A DNA stretch of 29,690 nt from RGIG8306 sp964426655 (GTDB lineage: Bacteria > Bacillota > Clostridia > Lachnospirales > Lachnospiraceae): positions 1 to 29,690 of the forward strand of contig CAYRQT010000024.1 in NCBI GenBank assembly GCA_964426655.1, in the 5' to 3' direction. The first letter of the stretch is position 1, and each line of letters begins with the position of its first letter. The position numbers were made by a program, and so were the translations under genes. The notes under the pieces are model-generated. The model saw only the letters and a program-made list of their open reading frames with translations, was not told the origin of the DNA and made no database searches. Positions 23,579 through 29,690 of this stretch are shown one piece after another.

Positions 23579-25081
23579 ATGACAGGATTTATTATTATGT
23601 TTGTTTTTGCGGTATTTTTCTTAAGTATTTCCACTCTCATTGCCAGAAAATACGCCGGGGAAGGGGTGGATGGATTTATTGTGGCAGGCCGCAACATGCC
23701 TTTTGGCTTTATTACTGCCAGTGTAATGGTTTCCTGGATCTGGACCATGACCATTGTGGGTGCGGCAGAAGCCGGTATGGTGTATGGCATTTCAGGAGGC
23801 ATCAACTATTCCTGGGGTGCCTTTATTCCCTTCTTTGTCTTCATTCCCCTTGTCATGCTTCTGAGGAAAAAAATGCCAAGATGCACCACCTTTGTGGAGT
23901 TTATTCGCATTCGCTATGGAAAAAAGATGTCCCTCATTTATATTTCCTTTGCCCTCATGCTAACCTTTTATATCCTGCTCTCCCAGGGCATTGGTCTTGG
24001 TATTGTTTTTAATGCCCTGTTTGGAATGCCCTATAAATTTGCAGCGGCCATCCCCATTGTGATTGTGTCCCTTTACGTATCCAGATCCGGCCTTAAGGGA
24101 TCCATTGTCAATGATGTGATCATGTTTTTTATCATTTCCATTATTCTGTTAATATCCGTGCCCATTATTCTAAAGACCATTGGCATGGACACCATCTACA
24201 ACGGTATGGTAGACGCCGCCACCAATACAGCCAATGCCAATTACAATCCGGATGCCCTGAACCTGTTTTCTTCCTCCGGTTTTCGCTATGGTATTGTGGC
24301 CCTTGTGGTGGCCATGGGGCAGGTTATGCTCGACCAGGGGTATTATTCAAAGGCAGTGTCGACTGCCAATACAAAATCTCTGCTGATTGCTTTTCTGGTA
24401 GGTACCATTCTGGCCTGGGCTCCGGTTCCCCTGCTAAGCGGCAATGTGTTTGGCAGTGCTGCGCTAGGCGTAGGCGCCAGCGTGTCCGGCGGAGAACTTT
24501 CCATCACCTCCGATGCTGCCCCCTATATTTTTAAACTGGTTTTTGGCAATGGCTTTGGCAGTATCCTGTTTTCTCTGATGATTTTCATGGCTGGTCTTAC
24601 TACCGGTGCAGATATTCTTGCAGGGGCGCAGGCCATCTTTACCATTGACATTTACAAGAAATATATCAAAAAAGAAGCCACTGAGGCAGAACAGACCCGC
24701 TTTGGAAAAAGGATGACCCTGGCCATTGGACTATTTATGGCTGTTGTGGTAATGTTTTTTGAAGGAAAGTCCATTTTGCAGATCGACATTTTCAGCGGCA
24801 TCATTTTTGCTGCACCATGCGCCCCCTTCATTATCGGCCTGGTGTGGAAAAAGGTTTCTTCCAAAACTGCCATCGCATCCATCCTGATTGGACTGTCTGC
24901 CGGAATTGCTGCCTATTTTCTCATCCCTGACGAAAACATCAACTACTTTATTGCCAATTTATGTTCTTTGCTGGTGCCTGCACTGGTCATCGCCATCGGT
25001 TCTCTCTTTAGCAGACACAATTTCAACTATGCACTTTTACAGGAATATGTGCCGGATCACCAGGTCCATATCAACGAATAA
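23579..25081 (+). CDS. Sodium:solute symporter (SSS family)
   Basis: A 500-residue, roughly 13-segment secondary transporter. Family landmarks include FIVAGRNMPFGFITASVMVS near the N-terminus (the usual AGR region), WTMTIVGAAEAGMVYGISGG, and the later MAGLTTGADILAGAQAIFTI. I start it at the ATG at 23579, eight bases after AAAGGAGGA; the frame is open from 23522. The substrate cannot be told from sequence. The neighbouring carbon-nitrogen hydrolase suggests a nitrile, amide or N-carbamoyl compound, or a ureide (inference). Six residues after the stop a second membrane gene begins. Confidence 0.88.
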   Translation: MTGFIIMFVFAVFFLSISTLIARKYAGEGVDGFIVAGRNMPFGFITASVMVSWIWTMTIVGAAEAGMVYGISGGINYSWGAFIPFFVFIPLVMLLRKKMPRCTTFVEFIRIRYGKKMSLIYISFALMLTFYILLSQGIGLGIVFNALFGMPYKFAAAIPIVIVSLYVSRSGLKGSIVNDVIMFFIISIILLISVPIILKTIGMDTIYNGMVDAATNTANANYNPDALNLFSSSGFRYGIVALVVAMGQVMLDQGYYSKAVSTANTKSLLIAFLVGTILAWAPVPLLSGNVFGSAALGVGASVSGGELSITSDAAPYIFKLVFGNGFGSILFSLMIFMAGLTTGADILAGAQAIFTIDIYKKYIKKEATEAEQTRFGKRMTLAIGLFMAVVVMFFEGKSILQIDIFSGIIFAAPCAPFIIGLVWKKVSSKTAIASILIGLSAGIAAYFLIPDENINYFIANLCSLLVPALVIAIGSLFSRHNFNYALLQEYVPDHQVHINE

Positions 25082-25091
25082 GGAGGATGTT

Positions 25092-25247
25092 ATGATTACA
25101 AAAGGCTTTTTAGAAATTTATATTTATATCTCTTATATCTGGTTTTTTATTGGTTCCGCTATTGTTGCAGTATTCACCTTCAGAGATTTCCGGGCCCTGG
25201 TCAAAATGCGCAAAAAGAAAAAGAAGGAAGAGGAGGGTAAGCGATGA
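25092..25247 (+). CDS. 51-residue single-pass membrane protein, possible symporter accessory subunit
   Basis: A small protein with one hydrophobic helix (about residues 8-28, IYIYISYIWFFIGSAIVAVF) and a highly basic cytoplasmic tail (LVKMRKKKKKEEEGKR). The ATG at 25092 follows AGGAGG, ten bases after the symporter stop, and its end overlaps the next start by four bases (ATGA). Small membrane partners are known for several sodium:solute symporters (for example YhdT with PanF), so it is probably an accessory subunit. That is inference from position and topology. Confidence 0.7.
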   Translation: MITKGFLEIYIYISYIWFFIGSAIVAVFTFRDFRALVKMRKKKKKEEEGKR

Positions 25248-26071
25248 AATGTGCTATCTCCTGTGTGCAGACCAAGCCCCTTCTGACTGACAAACCAGTG
25301 AATGTGGAAAGGATGTGCGCATTTATAGACCAGACCATGTTTTTATACCCCAGGACTCAGCTAATCGTCTTTCCTGAACTGGCCACCACCGGTTATGAAT
25401 GCGGAGAAGCCTTTCAGACCCTTGCTGAAATTCCTGCTGATCCTAACGCTTTTTCCATTCGACGCCTCTCCGGAAAGGCCGCAGAATACGGTGTCCATAT
25501 TATTTACGGCTTTCCGGAAAGAAAAAAAGCCGGTGATCCGGACATCTATAATTCTCAGATTCTTATTGATGACCATGGTACATGTGTGGGAACCTATCAG
25601 AAGGTACAGCTTTTTGACGGGGAAAAGCAATGGTTCAAAGCAGGGGATACCTTTAAAGTCTTTGATACAGTCCTGGGAAAAATGGGCCTGTTCATCTGCT
25701 ATGACGCCTTTTTCCCGGAAGCCGCCCGGGTGCTGAGTCTTAAGGGGGCAGATCTTCTGGTGAATTCCACCAACTGGGAAAAACCCTATGCCTATGACAT
25801 GGATACCCTTATGACCGCCCGGGCCCTGGAAAATACCGTCTATCTGGTCTGCTGCAACCGCATCGGTTTTGATAAGACTCTGGGTTTTTTCGGACACAGC
25901 CGGATTCTTGACCCCCTGGGACATCCCATTGTCAGCCTGGACAATGAAGTGGAAGGCATTATCCATACGGTTGTGGATTACGAAATACCTAAAAAGATGA
26001 AAGCCGACTACTATACCATGCTTTCCGAAAGAAGGACCGAGGCCTATGGGGAACTGCTAAAGCCTGAATGA
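25244..26071 (+). CDS. Carbon-nitrogen hydrolase (nitrilase superfamily)
   Basis: A 275-residue amidase of the nitrilase superfamily with the complete catalytic triad: E45 in IVFPELATTGYE, K120 in TYQKVQLF, and C152 in LFICYDAFFPEAA. A fourth conserved part is NSTNWEKPYAYD. The start codon overlaps the stop of the small membrane gene. Length is normal. The enzyme probably hydrolyses the compound imported by the symporter, releasing ammonia or an acid; candidates are omega-amides or N-carbamoyl compounds, and sequence alone does not decide. Confidence 0.87.
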   Translation: MKCAISCVQTKPLLTDKPVNVERMCAFIDQTMFLYPRTQLIVFPELATTGYECGEAFQTLAEIPADPNAFSIRRLSGKAAEYGVHIIYGFPERKKAGDPDIYNSQILIDDHGTCVGTYQKVQLFDGEKQWFKAGDTFKVFDTVLGKMGLFICYDAFFPEAARVLSLKGADLLVNSTNWEKPYAYDMDTLMTARALENTVYLVCCNRIGFDKTLGFFGHSRILDPLGHPIVSLDNEVEGIIHTVVDYEIPKKMKADYYTMLSERRTEAYGELLKPE

Positions 26072-26087
26072 TGTCTCTCCCCCTCAC

Positions 26088-27221
26088 TCAAAACCTCTTT
26101 TCTCCCACAATGACGCCCTGTTTTTCCAGCCTCTCATTGGTCACCACCAGGCAGGCTTTTTTCCCTGGCTCAATGGTGCCATGGGTGTGTAATATGCCCG
26201 CTTCCCTGGCCGGATTGTAGGTGGCCGCCCGCACGGCTTCTTCCCTGGGGATGCCAAACCGGACTGTATTCACCATGCCCGTATAAGCATTGGTGGTGCT
26301 GCCCGCCAGGGTATATTCATTCAGCCATGCCGCCCCCCTTTCCTTCATGACCATTTGCTCTCCCAGCTCATAGGCCCCATCCGGCATACCGCAGGCCCTT
26401 ATGCTGTCGCTGACAATGAGCATATTCTCCGGGCCGAACAGGCGAAAGGCCAGTCTTACCGCTGCCGGATGCACATGTATGCCGTCACAGATGATTTCCG
26501 CCATCACATTGCCCTGTTCCACCGCTGCCCCAATAGGGCCGGGACTGCGATGGTGTATGCCGGGCATGGCGTTGAACAAATGGGTCAGATGGGTTGCCCC
26601 TGCCTGAAAAGCCACTTTTGCTTCCTCATAGGATGCCATTGTATGCCCCACGGAAAATCCTATTTTTCCGTGAAGGTTCCGGATACAATCTATTGCTCCC
26701 TCCACCTCCGGCGCAATGGTAACCCATTTCAAAAGGCCCCGGGAATTTTCCAGCAATTCCTCCAGAAACCTGGTATCCGGCAGCTGGACAAAGGCCGGAT
26801 TCTGAGCCCCTGCCTTCTCTCCGGCAATAAAGGGCCCCTCCAGATGAATGCCTGCCAGCTCCGCTTCCTCTCCCTGCGGGATATGTTGGGAAACTGCCCT
26901 GCAGATTTCCCGGATCCGGGATTGGGGCAGCGTCATGGTGGTGGGGCAGATGGCCCCAATGCCCTCCCGCAAAGCATATTTTGCCATGGCAGACAGCGCC
27001 TCATCTGTGGCATCATTGGTGTCATATCCCATGCAGCCATGGAAATGGATGTCCGTCAGACCGGGGATGAGGTATGCCCCAGTCAGATCCATCACCTCTT
27101 CTCCCCTGTCCGGCTCCAATGGCTTTTCCGAAACCGCCTCTATGATATCTTGACTGATACGGATATTTTTTTGCCGAAAGGTAAACTCCGGGGTATATAC
27201 CAGACCCTTTTGCAGTATCAT
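26088..27221 (-). CDS. nagA: N-acetylglucosamine-6-phosphate deacetylase
   Basis: A 377-residue amidohydrolase-fold enzyme that removes acetate from GlcNAc-6-phosphate. Seen: GLTDIHFHGCMGYDTNDAT (metal-binding HxH), the glutamate ligand in HLEGPFIAGEKAGAQNP, then SVGHTMASYEEA and THLTHLFNAMPGIHHRSPG. The catalytic aspartate is in LIVSDSIRACGMPDG. Family length is usual. The start overlaps the modD stop by four bases, so nagA is the second gene of that operon. The usual partner nagB is not in view. Confidence 0.92.
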   Translation of the reverse strand: MILQKGLVYTPEFTFRQKNIRISQDIIEAVSEKPLEPDRGEEVMDLTGAYLIPGLTDIHFHGCMGYDTNDATDEALSAMAKYALREGIGAICPTTMTLPQSRIREICRAVSQHIPQGEEAELAGIHLEGPFIAGEKAGAQNPAFVQLPDTRFLEELLENSRGLLKWVTIAPEVEGAIDCIRNLHGKIGFSVGHTMASYEEAKVAFQAGATHLTHLFNAMPGIHHRSPGPIGAAVEQGNVMAEIICDGIHVHPAAVRLAFRLFGPENMLIVSDSIRACGMPDGAYELGEQMVMKERGAAWLNEYTLAGSTTNAYTGMVNTVRFGIPREEAVRAATYNPAREAGILHTHGTIEPGKKACLVVTNERLEKQGVIVGEKRF

Positions 27222-28090
27222 GGCTTTCCTTTCTGAAAAAGACCAGGATCCAGCGCCTGTATCTTCACGCCCACATCTGCAGGCCCTGCATTGTATACGG
27301 AGGTGGTGACCAGAAGATCTGCCCCTGTGGCCGCATAAGCGGCAATATTTTGCAGCTGAATGCCCCCTGCTGCCAGAATCAGCATGTCCGGGCGGGTTTC
27401 CTTTACCTGCCGGACCAGCACAGACACTTCTGCAGGCGGCATTTTATCCACCTGAATGCCGTCTATAGGCAGCTTTGCCAGCCGCAGGGCATCCGCCAGA
27501 TTTTTCACTTCCACCACAAGGGCTTTTTCCTTCACTTTTTCACGCAGGGCATGCACTCTTTCACAAAACCCTTCAAAGCCGCCAAGGAAAGCCATATGCT
27601 GATCAAAGACCAGCACGCTTTCCGAAAGGCCCAGCCGATGGGGATACACGCCCCCATACAGGGCCGCATTTACACAGATAGCTTTTGTTCCCGGGAAATT
27701 CTTACGGGTACAGACCACTTCCACCTTAGGGTTTACCGCCTTGGCTGCCTGCACCATCTGATGGGCTTTTTCCGCAATGCCGCAGCCATATTCCAACAGG
27801 TTCTGGCAGACCTTCCAGGCTATGAGCAACTGACCGGCAGGTCCCTTACCGGCAATCAGGTCCATTCCCTTACCGGCCCGTTCTCCTGACGGGATGGCCT
27901 GTGTGGTGCGAATGTCCAGCATGGCAAAAATACGGGACACCTCCTCTGTGGCGCATACAACCGTTTCCTGTCGGGTAAAAAATGTGATTTCCCCCGGCTC
28001 GTTGCAGATGCCAAGGGCGTGGGTGGTCAAATCAAAATAGGGCACATCTTCCTGAATCAGTGCCTCCAATGTGCTGTCTGGCAAATACAT
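27218..28090 (-). CDS. modD: ModD-like phosphoribosyltransferase
   Basis: A 290-residue protein of the quinolinate phosphoribosyltransferase fold, of the ModD subgroup named from molybdate-transport loci. The N-terminus MYLPDSTLEALIQEDVPYFD is characteristic. Further landmarks are VVCTRKNFPGTKAICVNAAL and the C-terminal ILAAGGIQLQNIAAYAATGA. The biochemical role of ModD is unproven. No molybdate transporter is nearby; instead it is coupled to nagA, which is unusual. AAGGAG precedes the ATG, and the operon has its own candidate promoter. Confidence 0.83.
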   Translation of the reverse strand: MYLPDSTLEALIQEDVPYFDLTTHALGICNEPGEITFFTRQETVVCATEEVSRIFAMLDIRTTQAIPSGERAGKGMDLIAGKGPAGQLLIAWKVCQNLLEYGCGIAEKAHQMVQAAKAVNPKVEVVCTRKNFPGTKAICVNAALYGGVYPHRLGLSESVLVFDQHMAFLGGFEGFCERVHALREKVKEKALVVEVKNLADALRLAKLPIDGIQVDKMPPAEVSVLVRQVKETRPDMLILAAGGIQLQNIAAYAATGADLLVTTSVYNAGPADVGVKIQALDPGLFQKGKP

Positions 28091-28165
28091 TGGGTATCTC
28101 CTTTCTGCTTTATCTCATCAGGACAACTGCAGGTTTTTCCCATTCCTGTTTGTCCGCATGCGTTT

Positions 28166-28195
28166 AGTATAGCATATTCCGCAAAAAGGCGGTAA
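28166..28195 (-). promoter_or_regulatory. Candidate promoter of modD-nagA
   Basis: On the minus strand -10 TATACT (28171-28166) is preceded after 18 bases by a weak -35 TTACCG (28195-28190). The -10 is convincing, the -35 is not. Confidence 0.4.
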
Positions 28196-28212
28196 GCTAT
28201 TTAAAGCAGCAC

Positions 28213-28512
28213 TTATTCTGATTTTACTGCCTTTTTTCGGTTTTTCTCCAAAACCCACCCTGTATTTTCTGATTGTATTGGAAAAATCCGACCCGGATTA
28301 ACTGCATCCATGAATATCCCAATGGTTGCCGTAGCTGCATGCCCGCTGGTATCTAGCTTCCGGCTGCCCCCCTCCGGGAATTCGCATAGCCTTTCGTTCC
28401 GAACAAAAGATAAGCTCCGCCTTTCATGCTTTCTGCCCCCCCTTATTCGTCTGCGAAACACCAGATCTGACGCCTTCAAATCAAACGCAAACGTGGGCAG
28501 TTTCTTTTTCAA
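28213..28512 (-). other. Long gap with an unexplained open frame, possibly a dispersed repeat or structured RNA
   Basis: The gap between modD and the glycosidase fragment is nearly 500 bases. On the minus strand it has a 99-codon open frame starting at TTG without a ribosome binding site, directly after a terminator hairpin. The reading is arginine-rich (FRRRIRGGRKHERRSLSF) and then low in hydrophobic residues (RKLDTSGHAATATIGIFMD), unlike a normal folded protein. I suspect non-coding sequence, for example a repeat or structured RNA, whose frame is open by chance. Nothing else is recognised here. Confidence 0.3.
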
Positions 28513-28520
28513 ACCAAAAA

Positions 28521-28545
28521 GGGGCCTGCAGCTTTGCAGTACCCC
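28521..28545. terminator. Bidirectional terminator after the glycosidase fragment
   Basis: GGGG (28521-28524) pairs with CCCC (28542-28545), and inside it CTGCA pairs with TGCAG around a GCTT loop. Minus-strand transcripts meet TTTTT next, and plus-strand transcripts a T-rich run. Confidence 0.6.
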
Positions 28546-28568
28546 TTCTATTTTTTTACTTTTTCAAA

Positions 28569-28934
28569 CTATTCGTCAGCAAACTTGAAGGAAGAATTGT
28601 TTGTTGTAAATACAGGAATTTTATCTAATGGTGCATCACAGGAAACGCTTATGCCTCCTTCATACACCTGATCCGTTCCCACTTCCTTCCAGGTTTTGCC
28701 TTTTGGCAGATACACCATACGGGATCTCATGCCCTCATATAAAATAGGTGCCACCAGAATATCCGGCCCGAACATATACTGATCACTAATGTCCCAGCAA
28801 GCCTCATCCTCCGGGTAATCATAAAATAATGGACGGATGACTGGCGTTCCTTTTTCATGGGCTTTTTTCATCTGTTCAGCAACATAGGACCGTAAAATCT
28901 CCCTGGTATTCACTAGTCTTTTCAGAATAGTCAT
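28569..28934 (-). pseudogene. 3' fragment of a family 31 glycosidase (alpha-xylosidase-like)
   Basis: About 120 codons matching the C-terminal part of GH31 enzymes: LRSYVAEQMKKAHEKGTPVI, RPLFYDYPEDEACWDISDQY, MFGPDILVAPILYEGMRSR and VYLPKGKTW. The intact enzymes have 650-800 residues, with the catalytic aspartates far upstream of this part, so the fragment has no activity. The first codons (MTILKRLVNT) may come from neighbouring mobile DNA. The break lies between about 28900 and 28990, and an IS3-type transposase follows, so insertion or rearrangement cut the gene. Confidence 0.75.
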
Positions 28935-29102
28935 TACTGCTCACCGCCCTTTGCCAAAGCACACACGGCGCTGTATTCATCAGCAAATATAGTGGCTCAG
29001 TTGTCAAGACAAAAATCTAAGATTTTTATAATGAACTGATATCGTTGATAAGTGGCAAATAGCATGGGGAGAATAGTGAACCCCTCCCCAAGATATATCT
29101 GA
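28935..29102. other. Junction between glycosidase fragment and IS; includes IS end region
   Basis: No complete gene. It contains a palindrome AAAAATCT (29011-29018) and AGATTTTT (29020-29027) around one base, which may terminate read-through at the IS end. A short minus-strand frame reads ADEYSAVCALAKGGEQ and stops at 28936-28934, overlapping the ATG of the fragment. That may be another gene's tail or part of the element. The IS terminus was not located exactly. Confidence 0.35.
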
Positions 29103-29690
29103 TTAAGCTACATAGGGCAAGAGCAATACCGGGTAGTAACATTCAGCTGGTATTTGATAATCAAGTGCAGAATGGCGTCGCTCAAAATTATAAGTGTGGA
29201 TATACCGTCCTATAGCAGCTCTAGCCTCCCTGATATTGTTATACTGTGTCAGATAGGCTTCCTCATACTTGAAGCTGCGAAACCATCGCTCAATCATGAT
29301 ATTATCAGCCCATCGGCTCTTACCATCCATGCTCTGCCGAATTCCATTTTGTTTTACAAAGTCAATATATTGTACACTTGTAAATTGGCATCCCTGGTCC
29401 GAATTTAGGATTTGAGGCTTAGCTATTTTAAAAGCCTTTTTCAATGCATTAATCACCATTCTGGTATCAAGTGTATCATCAACTTCCCACCCAACAATGC
29501 AACGGCTGTGCCAGTCGATTACAGCAGTCAGATATAGGAATCCGTGTCTGATTGGAATATAGGTAATGTCAATAGACCATGCCTGATTTGGCGCATCTAT
29601 GACAGCGTTACGAAGAAGGTATGGGCATACTTTTGCGAGACTGTGAATAAAAGTCTGTAAAACCAGATCTTCTATGATAATTGTTGAGCT
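29103..29690 (-). mobile_element. IS3-family transposase (OrfB, 3' part; runs off the window)
   Basis: The frame is open from the right edge to the TAA at 29105-29103, giving about 195 codons of the integrase-type catalytic domain. All three DDE residues are present: Asp in NQAWSIDITYIPI, Asp in ILNSDQGCQFTS, and Glu in NIMIERWFRSFKYEE. The end YIHTYNFERRHSALDYQIP is typical of IS3-family OrfB. The upstream orfA and the other end of the element are outside the window. Just inside the right edge the sequence (IIIEDLVLQTFIHS) is less typical, so the 5' side may be diverged. Confidence 0.88.

Noticed and set aside
25361..25966. A 201-codon minus-strand frame
   Set aside because: It is antisense to the carbon-nitrogen hydrolase, whose triad is complete.
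26355..27236. A 293-codon plus-strand frame
   Set aside because: It is exactly opposite nagA, whose catalytic motifs are intact, and its translation is rich in Cys, His and Gln as expected of a shadow frame.
1..29690. CRISPR arrays, rRNA and tRNA genes
   Set aside because: No regularly spaced direct repeats, rRNA segments or tRNA cloverleafs were recognised by eye on either strand. A short or unusual tRNA could have been missed.

Overview
The window looks like a chromosomal contig of a clostridial gut-type Firmicute, most likely a member of the Lachnospiraceae. The reasons are the strong AGGAGG-type ribosome binding sites, the sigma-A promoters, the clostridial mobilisation genes, and protein families that read as Clostridia throughout. 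This placement is by eye only. The assembly has three runs of N (12385-12394, 17068-17101, 18769-18808), and each interrupts a gene.

Bases 1 to about 5775 are a decayed or rearranged mobile element. On the minus strand is the start of a type 1 BREX phage-defence operon: a small XRE-type regulator, brxA, brxB, and the first 214 codons of brxC, which runs off the left edge. Facing away from it are mobC and a MobA/VirD2-type relaxase preceded by a candidate oriT. A parA gene follows, fused by deletion to the tail of another element gene, and then a small membrane protein. The element sits inside a gene for a phospholipase-D/SF2-helicase protein, whose reading frame breaks just where the DEAH motif should be.

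From 5776 to 11400 the genes look like ordinary housekeeping: a pepT - DUF2200 - ygiD operon (minus), then a divergent M3 oligoendopeptidase with well-formed back-to-back promoters.

The region 11398-20116 is the most unusual. A TetR regulator diverges from a tightly overlapping operon of an MFS exporter, a PAF-acetylhydrolase-like esterase and an alpha-oxoamine synthase. After an intervening arsR-acr3-arsC operon on the other strand comes a second plus-strand operon, luxE-luxC (acyl-protein synthetase and acyl-CoA reductase), with no luciferase. Together these genes could make, modify and export a fatty-acid-derived aldehyde or amino-ketone. I infer a possible undescribed lipid metabolite or signal pathway; its product cannot be read from the sequence.

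The region 20132-22292 is a TetR-led operon (regulator, membrane protein, alpha/beta hydrolase) with a clear palindromic operator. From 22344 to 26071 an AraC regulator diverges from a sodium:solute symporter operon that also encodes a 51-residue membrane protein and a carbon-nitrogen hydrolase. The space between them is unusually rich in hairpins. At 26088-28090 modD and nagA form an overlapping minus-strand pair. The right end (28100-29690) holds a long gap with an unexplained open frame, the 3' fragment of a family 31 glycosidase, and an IS3-family transposase running off the right edge.
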